Source: JAICJC01 sp963757605
GTDB lineage: Bacteria > Actinomycetota > Thermoleophilia > Gaiellales > JAICJC01
Assembly: GCA_963757605.1 (NCBI GenBank)
Contig: CAVWSF010000004.1
Span: forward strand, 1-64,000
Reading direction: 5' to 3'
DNA length: 64,000 bases
Translations under genes and position numbers: made by a program
Shown: piece by piece, positions 41,948 through 50,171 of the stretch
Numbering within the stretch: position 1 is the first letter of the stretch
How the letters are laid out: each line of letters begins with the position of its first letter
Notes under the pieces: model-generated
Databases searched by the model: none
What the model was told of the DNA's origin: nothing
What the model saw: the letters and a program-made list of their open reading frames with translations, nothing else

Positions 41948-41980
41948 GGCGAGAGCCCCGCGACCTGCGGGGCTCTCGCC
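41948..41980 (+). terminator. Hairpin terminator after the amt operon
   Basis: GGCGAGAGCCCCGC and GCGGGGCTCTCGCC are perfect 14-bp arms with a 5-base loop. No T run follows, as is common in high-GC actinobacteria. It separates the amt operon from the regulator gene at 42029. Confidence 0.75.
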
Positions 41981-42028
41981 ATGGTGCGTCCGGATGTGTC
42001 CGGGCCGGTGCGCATGTACGATTTCCAC

Positions 42029-43831
42029 ATGTCCGCAGCGCACACCCCGGCCGCCGCATCGCGGCTTCGGGAGGCCCCGCGCGCGGTGGACGACAGGTAC
42101 CTCCACCAGATCATCCGGACGGTCTCGTCAACCCTTGACCTCGAACGCGTCCTGGTCGCGATCGTCGATCTGGTGAGCGAGGCGATCGACTGCCATGCGA
42201 CGTTCGTGTATTTCGTGGAGCCCGACGGCTCGCTGACGCTGCGAGCGGTCTCGGATCCGTACCGCGCGCTCGTCGGCCGGCTCCGGTTCGAACCCGGCGA
42301 GGGCCTCGCAGGATGGGTCGCCCAGCACGACGAATCGGTCTTCCTGGCGGACAACGCCCTGAACGATCCGCGGATCAAAGTGGTCCCGGAGGCAGACGAG
42401 GACCAGTATCAGTCGTTTCTCGGCGTGCCGCTGAGAGGCAAAGATGGCGGCGTCCTCGGCGTCATCGCCCTCCACGCCGAGGCTCCGAGGGAGCTCAGCC
42501 AGGCGGACATGGACTTCCTCACGCATGGGGCGAGCCTGGTGGCCGGCGCGATCGAGAACGCACGGCTCTACCAGGACACACGGCGGAGGCTCGCGCTCGT
42601 CGAGGACATGTCTGCACTGGCACGCACCATCGCGGCGGCGGCGACGCTCGAGACGCTTATGCCCGAGGTCGCGCGCCGGGCGCACGCGCTGCTCGAGGCT
42701 GAGGCCTGCCAGTTGTTCCTGGTCGACGCCGACGGGGCATCGTTGCGTCTGGCGGCGCGGTGGCCGCCGGGATCGGCCGCCGCCGCTCAGGTGACGGCCC
42801 CAGGGTTGGCCGTGGAGCTCGCCCACCAGAACGGCGAGCCCGCCAGCACGCGTCTGGCCGCGCTGGTCTGGCCGGGCCACCCCGACACCGTGCCGCTGGT
42901 CGCACCGCTTGTGTCCGGGGAGGAGCTGCTCGGATTCCTCGCGGTGAGGCTCGGGCGCTCCCAGGCCGCGACGCCCGAGAAGCGCGAGGTCGCAGCGTTG
43001 ATCGCGGGCCAGACGGCCGTCGCCGTGCAGAAGGCACAGCTGATTGACCGGCTCACGGAGCGCAACGCGATCAAGGACTTCCTCGAAGACCTCTCGCGGG
43101 GCTCGACCGCGCCGGACGTCTTCGACCGCGGCCGGTCGCTCGGATGCGACTTGCGCCAGCCGCATGTCGCGCTCGAGGCGGGGCCCCTCGGAGAGCCGGG
43201 TCCCGAGTGGGACGACGTGTGCATCGCCTTCGAGTCGGCCGCTGCTCGCCAGTTCCCCGGCTCCCTTTTCGACCGCCGGGATGCCACGGTCCGCGGCCTG
43301 CTGCGCCTCAAATCCGGGAGCGAGCAGGAGGCCGTGGATGCGCTGCGCGCCCTCCACGCGACGCTGAACGCAAGGCAGCCCCTTGCGATCGGCCTTTCAA
43401 ACCGCTGCGACGACCCGTCGAGCTACCCGACGGGGTTCGAGGAGGCCGCCAGCGCGCTGACCGCCGCCGCCCTGGTGAGCCGCGAGCCCGGCGTCATCCG
43501 CTTCGACGACCTCGGCGCGTACAAGTACCTCCTTCGCGTCTCACAGGACGGCCGAGTGCGCGACGCCCGGGGAGAGGCGCTGCGGAAGCTCGACGACTAT
43601 GACCGGCGCCACTGCACCCAGCTGCTGCTCACACTGGAGGAGTACCTCAAGCGGCGGGGGAACATCGCCTCCGCGGCGCAAGTGCTGTATGTGCACCCGA
43701 ACACGCTCCGCCAGCGCCTGGGCCGGATCCGCGACCTGACGGGGCTGGACATGGCCCGCGAGGACTGGCTCCTGGTCGAGATCGAGCTCAAGCTGCTGCG
43801 CTTGGAGGCAGGGCTCCGCCGGTACTCCTGA
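42029..43831 (+). CDS. GAF-domain transcriptional regulator with PucR-type helix-turn-helix
   Basis: About 600 residues from ATG 42029. An N-terminal GAF domain (QIIRTVSSTLDLERVLVAIV, GEGLAGWVAQHDESVFLADN, SFLGVPLRGKDGGVLGVIAL), a second GAF-like region, and a C-terminal PucR/CdaR helix-turn-helix (LEEYLKRRGNIASAAQVLYV, HPNTLRQRLGRIRDLTGLDM). This architecture senses small molecules and activates catabolic genes. A TACGAT -10-like box at 42017-42022 is six bases before ATG. Located between amt and the methylamine locus, it is the best candidate regulator of both. Confidence 0.85.
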   Translation: MSAAHTPAAASRLREAPRAVDDRYLHQIIRTVSSTLDLERVLVAIVDLVSEAIDCHATFVYFVEPDGSLTLRAVSDPYRALVGRLRFEPGEGLAGWVAQHDESVFLADNALNDPRIKVVPEADEDQYQSFLGVPLRGKDGGVLGVIALHAEAPRELSQADMDFLTHGASLVAGAIENARLYQDTRRRLALVEDMSALARTIAAAATLETLMPEVARRAHALLEAEACQLFLVDADGASLRLAARWPPGSAAAAQVTAPGLAVELAHQNGEPASTRLAALVWPGHPDTVPLVAPLVSGEELLGFLAVRLGRSQAATPEKREVAALIAGQTAVAVQKAQLIDRLTERNAIKDFLEDLSRGSTAPDVFDRGRSLGCDLRQPHVALEAGPLGEPGPEWDDVCIAFESAAARQFPGSLFDRRDATVRGLLRLKSGSEQEAVDALRALHATLNARQPLAIGLSNRCDDPSSYPTGFEEAASALTAAALVSREPGVIRFDDLGAYKYLLRVSQDGRVRDARGEALRKLDDYDRRHCTQLLLTLEEYLKRRGNIASAAQVLYVHPNTLRQRLGRIRDLTGLDMAREDWLLVEIELKLLRLEAGLRRYS

Positions 43832-44027
43832 GGAGTCGCGCGCCGCATCGGCAGCCGCCCAGCTCCTCAACTCGCGGGCGACCGCCGTCCCCGACGACCG
43901 CCACCGTGATCGCCTCGGGGCGACCGCAGCGAGCGCATGTGAGCACGAACCGACGGACGCTGAGCGGGGCCGCGTGCGGACGGTCGCCGACGCGTCCCTC
44001 GAGGCGATGCAGGATGGCCGAGCGCAT
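43788..44027 (-). CDS. Possible 79-residue zinc-ribbon protein
   Basis: ATG 44027 to a stop at 43788, overlapping the end of the PucR-like gene by 44 bases. RRFVLTCARCGRPEAITVAV and GGCRCGARLL place CxxC and CxC pairs 27 residues apart, which looks like a real zinc ribbon rather than a shadow. Codon choice is compatible with coding. Otherwise 43832-44151 would be non-coding upstream region of the ligase gene, containing a TTGC-GCTC-GCAA repeat near 44049. Confidence 0.35.
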   Translation of the reverse strand: MRSAILHRLEGRVGDRPHAAPLSVRRFVLTCARCGRPEAITVAVVGDGGRPRVEELGGCRCGARLLRSTGGALPPSAAA

Positions 44028-44151
44028 TGATCTCGGCATACCCGGCATATTGCGCTCGCAATCGCGATCGCATGGGCCGGGACTTGCAATTGCTCCGATT
44101 CGTGGGAGATTGTCTGCTGCGAGTACCCGGAGCAGAGGAGGGGACGAATCT

Positions 44152-45528
44152 ATGGCGACTACGTTCGCACGCCCGATGGTCGATGCGATCCGTCGGCGCG
44201 CGGAGGAGGACGGAATCGAGTTCTTCTTCGCACAATTCGTCGACATGAACGCGAAGCCGTCGGCCAAGCTCGTGCCCATGTCGAACTTCGAGAGCCTGGT
44301 GGCCGAGGGGGCGGGTTTCGCCGGGTTCGCCGCCGGCCCGATCGGGCAGACGCCGGCTTCCCCGGACATGATGGCGATCCCGGATCTGAACAGCTACACG
44401 CCCGTCCCCTTCAAGCCGGGGCTCGCCCGGTTCGCCTGTGACATCCACGTCGAGGGTCAGGAGTTCGGCTACTGCCCGCGGACAATCCTGCGCCGTCAGA
44501 TCGACCGGGCGAAGGAGCTCGGCTTCACCTTCAAGTTCGGGATGGAGCTCGAGTTCTTCCTGCTCCGAGAGAACGAGCAGGGCGGCATCGAGCTTGCCGA
44601 CCCGCTCGACCGCCTCGATCAGCCCTGCTACGACATGAAGGGCCTGACCCGGCACTACGACTTCCTGAGCACGCTCTCAACGTATGTGAACGAGCTCGGC
44701 TGGGGCTCGTATGCCAACGACCACGAGGACGCCAACGGCCAGTTCGAGTCGAACTTCGAGTTCGCGGATGCCCTCACCACGGCCGACCGGGCGATCTTCT
44801 TCCGGTACATGGTGCACGCCATGGCGCAGGAGCGTGGCCTGCTTGCCACGTTCATGCCCAAGCCGTTCGGCCACCTGACCGGCAACGGCGGTCACTTTCA
44901 CATGTCGCTGTGGGACGAGTCCGGGCAGCGCGATCTGTTCGACGACCCGTCCGATCCCAATGGGCTCGGGCTCTCGACGCTCGGATATCACTTCTTGGGC
45001 GGCCTGAAGAAGCACGCCAAGGCCTACATCGCCGTGACCGCGCCCACCGTGAACAGCTACAAGCGGCTCACGACGGCGACCGGCCGGCCGACGTCGGGGG
45101 CCACGTGGGCACCCGTGTACGTCAGCCACGGCCGCAACAACCGCACCCAGATGCTGCGCTGCCCGGGCGGACATGTCGAGGACCGCACCGTCGACGGCAG
45201 CTGCAACCCCTATCTCGCGGCGACCGTGCTGCTCGCGGCCGGCCTGGACGGAGTCGAGCACCACATCGATCCCGGCCCGACCAACGACGACAACCTGTAC
45301 GAGCTGAGCGCTCGCGAGCTGAAACGGCGCAAGATCGAGCTCCTGCCCGCCAACCTGCTGGACGCCACCAGGAACCTGGCAAAGGATCCGGTCATGCGCA
45401 ACGCCCTTGGCAACACCGGCGCCGAGGACTACGTCGACTACTTCGTACGCACCAAGCAGGAGGAGTGGACGCAGTATCACGAGCAGGTGACGCCGTGGGA
45501 GGTCAAGAGCTACCTGACGCTGTTCTGA
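44152..45528 (+). CDS. gmaS: Gamma-glutamylmethylamide synthetase-like ligase (GS type III/GlnT family)
   Basis: 458 residues from ATG 44152 with an AGGAGG site. EFFFAQFVDMNAKPSAKLVP, GAGFAGFAAGPIGQTPASPD, ELEFFLLRENE, DHEDANGQFESNFEFADALT, FMPKPFGHLTGNGGHFHMSL and TVNSYKRLTTATG match the GmaS/GlnT branch of glutamine synthetases rather than GlnA. GmaS joins methylamine to glutamate with ATP, the entry step of the N-methylglutamate pathway. The mgsABC-like genes follow on the same strand at 46909 after an inverted antiporter gene. Plain glutamine synthetase activity cannot be excluded. Confidence 0.85.
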   Translation: MATTFARPMVDAIRRRAEEDGIEFFFAQFVDMNAKPSAKLVPMSNFESLVAEGAGFAGFAAGPIGQTPASPDMMAIPDLNSYTPVPFKPGLARFACDIHVEGQEFGYCPRTILRRQIDRAKELGFTFKFGMELEFFLLRENEQGGIELADPLDRLDQPCYDMKGLTRHYDFLSTLSTYVNELGWGSYANDHEDANGQFESNFEFADALTTADRAIFFRYMVHAMAQERGLLATFMPKPFGHLTGNGGHFHMSLWDESGQRDLFDDPSDPNGLGLSTLGYHFLGGLKKHAKAYIAVTAPTVNSYKRLTTATGRPTSGATWAPVYVSHGRNNRTQMLRCPGGHVEDRTVDGSCNPYLAATVLLAAGLDGVEHHIDPGPTNDDNLYELSARELKRRKIELLPANLLDATRNLAKDPVMRNALGNTGAEDYVDYFVRTKQEEWTQYHEQVTPWEVKSYLTLF

Positions 45529-46730
45529 CCGACCTGCAGCCTCGCCACCATCCGCGGCATCGTTATCCCCTGAATGAGGACGGAGGTGGCGACGACGACG
45601 AAGACCAGCCCGTAGATCCGCCGCGCATCGGGGATCTCCCCGATAAGCGCGAGCGAGGCCAGCAGGATCGGCACGGCGCCGCGCAGGCCGGCCCACGCGA
45701 CGAAGAGACGTTCGCCGGACGAGAGACGAAAAGGCGCGAGGAGCACGAGCGCGACAGGAACGCGCGCAAGAACAAGCAGCATCGCGGTCAGGACAAGGCC
45801 GTCGACGACCCCACCGAGCCCAAGGGCGGCGAGGTGCACTGTCAAGCCCAGGGACACGAACACGACGACTTCGGCAAGAGCCGCCAGCTCGGAGTGGAAG
45901 TCGCGCACGTCGTCGCCGACCGTGGTGTCGGCATCTCCCAGGAGCAGCCCGGCGACGAAGACCGCCAGGAACCCCGAGCCGTGGAGCGCGGCGGCCGTGC
46001 CGAAGATCAGGCCGGCCGCGGAGAGCGCGACGATCGGCTGCAGGGTCTCGCGCGGCTCGGTCAGATGCTTGAGAACGCGGATCGCCAACCAGGCGCCGGC
46101 GAAGCCAACCGCCAGACCCACGGCGAGCTCACGAGCCAGTGTCGCGGCGACGGTGGAGAGCCACGGACTGCCGTCATGCACTGCGGCGACCACGCCGACC
46201 ATCAACGCGATCGCCACCGGATCGTTGAATCCGGACTCCGCCTCGAGGAGGGCCTTGGGCCGCTCTCGGAGCCCACCCTCGCGGATGACCGAGAACACGA
46301 CCGCCGGGTCGGTCGGAGCGAGAGCGACGCCGACGGCCGCCGACGCCGCCCAGCCCAGGCCGAGCACGGCGTGAGCCGCAAGGGCCATCACACCGGCTGC
46401 TGCAAGGGTGGCTCCTGCGCCGAGCATCGCCACCGGCCCGAGCACGGACCTCACACGTCGCCAGCCGAGCGAGACACCACCGTCGAACAGGATCACCATC
46501 AGGGCCGCGGACGCGATCCAACTGACGTCGGTGGGCGAGAGCGCGGTGCGAAGCGGGGTGATCACGTCGGATGCCGCCGCCGCGACGACGAGGAAGACGA
46601 CCGGGGCGGGGATCTGGCTGCGCTCGGCGACGCGCTGGAACATGAGCGCGGCGAGCACGGCTCCGCTCACGATCGCCACGCCTGCTCCGAACTCCTGTAC
46701 GGCACACCTCCATCGGTCGTCCGCTCGCAT
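45510..46730 (-). CDS. Cation:proton antiporter (CPA1/NhaP2-like)
   Basis: 406 residues from ATG 46730, about twelve helices. LAPTDPAVVFSVIREGGLRE and EAESGFNDPVAIALMVGVVA hold the TDP and ND motifs; WAGLRGAVPILLASLALIG is the typical late helix of K+/H+ or Na+/H+ antiporters. It runs against the methylamine genes and overlaps the gmaS end by 19 bases, so it interrupts an otherwise continuous operon. Could balance pH or potassium during amine breakdown; that is inference. Confidence 0.88.
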   Translation of the reverse strand: MRADDRWRCAVQEFGAGVAIVSGAVLAALMFQRVAERSQIPAPVVFLVVAAAASDVITPLRTALSPTDVSWIASAALMVILFDGGVSLGWRRVRSVLGPVAMLGAGATLAAAGVMALAAHAVLGLGWAASAAVGVALAPTDPAVVFSVIREGGLRERPKALLEAESGFNDPVAIALMVGVVAAVHDGSPWLSTVAATLARELAVGLAVGFAGAWLAIRVLKHLTEPRETLQPIVALSAAGLIFGTAAALHGSGFLAVFVAGLLLGDADTTVGDDVRDFHSELAALAEVVVFVSLGLTVHLAALGLGGVVDGLVLTAMLLVLARVPVALVLLAPFRLSSGERLFVAWAGLRGAVPILLASLALIGEIPDARRIYGLVFVVVATSVLIQGITMPRMVARLQVGQNSVR

Positions 46731-46908
46731 GCGATCATCGTCGATGGACTGTGTCCGGCAGCACGCTTGCGCCGGCTCCTCCGCGCAATCGATGCTCGGC
46801 TCTGGTGGATTCGCACACACCGTCCCCCGGAATTCGTTGTCACCCGGCACTGCCGCTCGCGGCCGATCCAGCGTAGGATTCGCGTCGGTCCACGGAAGGG
46901 GTGCGCCC

Positions 46909-47808
46909 ATGTGCGGGCTGTGTGGGTTTGTCTATAAGGACGCGGCACGGACGGGGGCCATCGGGCGCGTCCTCCACGGGATGCTCCTGCCGATGGGCCG
47001 GCGCGGGACCGACTCGACCGGAATCGCCCTGTACGGCCCGCCCGAGGACGGCTCCTTCGTCCTTCGCGCCCGGATCGATGCCAACTCCGGCACGCCCGAG
47101 CGGGTGCTCGAGACGCTGGAGCGGGCCGGCGGCGTGCGCGACCACGCGATGGACGGGCCCAACCTGCGCGCCCGGGTGGCCTACGACGGCGACCTGGGCG
47201 ACCTGACCGACGCGGTGGAGGGCGTCCCGCACGTCGAGGTCTTCTCGATCGGCCGCTCGATGGAGATCGTGAAGGAGGTCGGGGACGCCAACGACGTGGA
47301 GCGCTCGTCGCCCTTTGCCGGCTTCGAGGGCAGTCACGCGATCGGCCACACGCGCATGGCGACCGAGTCGGTCGTCGACGTCGCCCACTCGCACCCGTTC
47401 TGGGCCCGGCCCTTCCCCGACATCTCGGTTGTGCACAACGGCCACATCACGAACTACCACAAGCTGCGCCGCAAGCTCGAGAACCAGGGCCACCGGTTCG
47501 CGACCGGAAACGACTCCGAGGCGATCGCGGTCTACATCGCCGACAAGCTGGCCGCCGGCGAGAGCCTCGAGGACGCGCTGCGCGCCTCGATCTCCGACCT
47601 GGACGGCACGTTCAGCTACCTGATCTCGACGGCGGAGGGCATCGGCTGCGCACGCGATCGCTTCGCCCTGAAGCCGCTGCTCTACACGGAGAACGACGAG
47701 ATCGCGATGATCGCGTCCGAGGAGGTCGCAATCCGCAGCGTCGACGGCGACGCGACCCTCGAGCCGCGCGAGCTGGCCGCTGGTGAGGTGCGCTGGTGGC
47801 TACGCTGA
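46909..47808 (+). CDS. mgsA: N-methylglutamate synthase subunit A-like (class II glutamine amidotransferase)
   Basis: 299 residues starting MCGLCGFVY, Cys2 as the Ntn nucleophile. MLLPMGRRGTDSTGIALYGP, IGHTRMATESVVDVAHSHPF and VVHNGHITNYHKLRRKLENQ are the amidotransferase core. In the pathway it belongs to the MgsABC enzyme that turns gamma-glutamylmethylamide and 2-oxoglutarate into N-methylglutamate. A TAGGAT -10-like box at 46874-46879 may start this operon. Overlaps the next gene by 13 bases, exactly as in the paralogous set at 21467. Confidence 0.85.
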   Translation: MCGLCGFVYKDAARTGAIGRVLHGMLLPMGRRGTDSTGIALYGPPEDGSFVLRARIDANSGTPERVLETLERAGGVRDHAMDGPNLRARVAYDGDLGDLTDAVEGVPHVEVFSIGRSMEIVKEVGDANDVERSSPFAGFEGSHAIGHTRMATESVVDVAHSHPFWARPFPDISVVHNGHITNYHKLRRKLENQGHRFATGNDSEAIAVYIADKLAAGESLEDALRASISDLDGTFSYLISTAEGIGCARDRFALKPLLYTENDEIAMIASEEVAIRSVDGDATLEPRELAAGEVRWWLR

Positions 47809-48500
47809 CGAGCGAGATCGACTGCTCTGCGCACACGACGCGCGAGATCAACCAGGCCATCAAGCGCGCCGCCGCCGACGGCGTCCCCGAGATCCGGCTC
47901 GCGAACCCGGCCGCCCGCCACTGCCTGGCCGTCGCCGTGATGACCCCGATCCACGTCATCTTCGACGGCCCCGTGGGCTGGTACTGCGGCGGCATGAGCG
48001 ACGGCGGCCGGATCACGGTCAACGGGTCGTGCGGCTGGAGCGTCGGCGAGAACCTGATGTCGGGATCGATCGACGTGCACGGCAACGGCGGCTCGTCGGC
48101 CGGCGCGACGCTGCGCGGCGGCCGCGTCTTCGTCGCCGGCACGACCGGCGCCCGCTCGGGCATCTCGATGAAGGGCGGGACCCTGGTGGTCGGCGGCTCC
48201 GTCGGCTACATGTCCGGGTTCATGATGCAACGCGGCACGATGATCGTCTGCGGCGACGCAGCCGACGGGATCGGCGACTCGATGTACGAGGGCACCGTGT
48301 ACGTCGGCGGGACCGTCCACTCGCTCGGCGCCGACTGCATCGAGGCCGAGCTGACCGACGATGACCGCGCCTTGCTGGCCGGCGAGCTCGAGCCGCACGG
48401 GATCTCCACGGGCGGCCTCGACTGGAAGAAGCTCGTCGCCGGCAAGAAGCTGTGGAACTTCTCGAAGCACGAGTACGACGCATGGAGGGGAGCCCTGTGA
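47796..48500 (+). CDS. mgsB: N-methylglutamate synthase subunit B-like (GXGXG domain)
   Basis: 234 residues. Repeated Gly-rich turns (GSCGWSVGENLMSGSIDVHG, GNGGSSAGATLRGGRVFVAG, GSVGYMSGFMMQRGTMIVCG) form the GXGXG beta-helix of glutamate synthase. Links the amidotransferase and FMN subunits. Shares a GTGA overlap with the next gene. Shorter at the N-terminus than the 22390 paralog. Confidence 0.85.
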   Translation: MATLTSEIDCSAHTTREINQAIKRAAADGVPEIRLANPAARHCLAVAVMTPIHVIFDGPVGWYCGGMSDGGRITVNGSCGWSVGENLMSGSIDVHGNGGSSAGATLRGGRVFVAGTTGARSGISMKGGTLVVGGSVGYMSGFMMQRGTMIVCGDAADGIGDSMYEGTVYVGGTVHSLGADCIEAELTDDDRALLAGELEPHGISTGGLDWKKLVAGKKLWNFSKHEYDAWRGAL

Positions 48501-49906
48501 GCGACGGCATCCCTCGGGGTCGCGACGGCCACGTCCTGCAGCCGCTGTGGGTGTGGTCGCCGGAGACGATCGAGGACATCCAGTCGAAGGCCGAGCTGGG
48601 CCGCTACACGAACCGCGGCCTCGGCATGACGAAGCGCCCGCCGCATTTCGAGGACCTGACCTTCGTGCCGTGCACGCTCTCGCGCGTCCCGCTCGAGGGC
48701 TACCGCGAGGCCTGTGCGACCTCGATCGAGATCGGCGGCCGCCACGGCGCGAAGCCGATCAAGCTCTCGACGCCGATCACGATCGCGGGCATGAGCTACG
48801 GCGCGCTCTCGCGAAACGCCAAGCAGGCGCTCGGCATGGCGGCCACCCGGGCCGGGATCTCGACCACCACCGGCGACGGCGGCATGCTCGACCTCGAGCG
48901 CGAGGCGTCCGACCAGCTCGTCTACCAGGTGCTCCCGAGCCGCTACGGCTTCAACCCGCACCACCTGCGCATTGCCAACGCCGCCGAGATCGTGGTCGGC
49001 CAGGGCGCCAAGCCGGGCACTGGCGGCGTGCTGCTCGGCGCCAAGGTCTCGCCGATCATCGCCGAGGCCCGCCAGCTCCCTCCGGGGGTCGACCAGCGCT
49101 CGCCGGTTCGCCATCCCGACTTCGTCGGCCCCGACGACATGCAGATCAAGATCGAGGAGCTGCGCGAGGCGACCGACGGCCAGATCCCGATCTACGTCAA
49201 GATCGGCGCCTGCCGGGTGCCCGACGACGTGAAGCTCGCGTGCAAGGCGGGCGCCGACGTCATCGTGATCGACGGGATGGAGGGCGGCACGGGCGCCTCG
49301 CCAGACTCGCTCATGAACCACACCGGCATCCCGACGATGGCGGCGACGGTCGAGGCGGTGGAGGCGCTGCGCGAGATGAAGCTCGAGGGCGTCGTCAACC
49401 TGATCGTCTCGGGCGGGATCCGAAACGGCGTCGACGCGGCCAAGGCGCTCGCGCTGGGCGCCGACGCGGTCTCGATCGGAACGGCCGCCATGATCGCCCT
49501 CAACTGCAACCGGCCGATCTACCTCGAGGACTACGAGAAGCTCGGCACGGTGCCGGGTGCCTGCCACCACTGCCACACCGGCCTCTGCCCGGTCGGCATC
49601 ACGACGCAGGACGAGGACCTGATCGCGCGGCTCCCGGCCGACGAGGCCGCCGACCGCGTCGAGGGCTTCCTGAACTCGATGACGCAGGAGCTGCAGATGT
49701 TCGCGCGGGCGTGCGGCAAGAACGCCGTCCACGACCTCGAGCCCGAGGACCTGCGCGCCATGACCATCGAGGCCTCGGCGATCACCGGCATCCCGCTCGT
49801 CGGCACGAACTTCGCGTTCCGGCCGGAGAGCTTCGCCCAGGCTGTCGCCGAGGCGATGGCTCGAGCGACGACCAACGGCCACAGGACACCCTCGGGAGCT
49901 CACTAG
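48497..49906 (+). CDS. mgsC: N-methylglutamate synthase subunit C-like (FMN glutamate synthase domain)
   Basis: 469 residues from GTG 48497, seven bases after a GGAGGGG site; ATG 48482 is less likely. ITIAGMSYGALSRNAKQALG, TTTGDGGMLDLEREASDQLV, VIDGMEGGTGASPDSLM and NLIVSGGIRNGVDAAKALAL form the FMN barrel, and HHCHTGLCPVG with neighbouring Cys binds an Fe-S cluster. Catalytic subunit of the presumed N-methylglutamate synthase. Followed after four bases by the dehydrogenase subunits. Confidence 0.88.
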   Translation: MSDGIPRGRDGHVLQPLWVWSPETIEDIQSKAELGRYTNRGLGMTKRPPHFEDLTFVPCTLSRVPLEGYREACATSIEIGGRHGAKPIKLSTPITIAGMSYGALSRNAKQALGMAATRAGISTTTGDGGMLDLEREASDQLVYQVLPSRYGFNPHHLRIANAAEIVVGQGAKPGTGGVLLGAKVSPIIAEARQLPPGVDQRSPVRHPDFVGPDDMQIKIEELREATDGQIPIYVKIGACRVPDDVKLACKAGADVIVIDGMEGGTGASPDSLMNHTGIPTMAATVEAVEALREMKLEGVVNLIVSGGIRNGVDAAKALALGADAVSIGTAAMIALNCNRPIYLEDYEKLGTVPGACHHCHTGLCPVGITTQDEDLIARLPADEAADRVEGFLNSMTQELQMFARACGKNAVHDLEPEDLRAMTIEASAITGIPLVGTNFAFRPESFAQAVAEAMARATTNGHRTPSGAH

Positions 49907-49910
49907 CTTC

Positions 49911-50171
49911 ATGAGCTTCCTTCTGCAGTGCCCGAGCTGCGGTCGCCGGCCGGTGGACGAGTTCGCCTACGGCGGTGAGGTGACCGTCCGGCCGAGGTCG
50001 TCCGAGGACGAGCGCGCGCTCTTCGGCTACCTCTACTTCAAGCAGAACGTCGCCGGCCCCCAGCGCGAGTGGTGGTTCCACTCGTCCGGGTGCCGGGAGT
50101 GGTTCCAGGCCGAGCGCGACACGCGCTCGAACCAGGTGCTGCAGACGGCCCCGCCCGGAGGCCTGGCGTGA
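49911..50171 (+). CDS. mgdB: Sarcosine oxidase delta subunit / N-methylglutamate dehydrogenase subunit B-like
   Basis: 86 residues. The SoxD zinc site is complete: Cys7 and Cys10 (QCPSCGRRPVDEFAYGGE), His57 and Cys61 (WWFHSSGCREWF). Small structural subunit of the heterotetramer. GTGA overlap with the alpha subunit gene. Sequence alone cannot separate SoxD from MgdB; the mgs neighbours favour MgdB. Confidence 0.88.
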   Translation: MSFLLQCPSCGRRPVDEFAYGGEVTVRPRSSEDERALFGYLYFKQNVAGPQREWWFHSSGCREWFQAERDTRSNQVLQTAPPGGLA

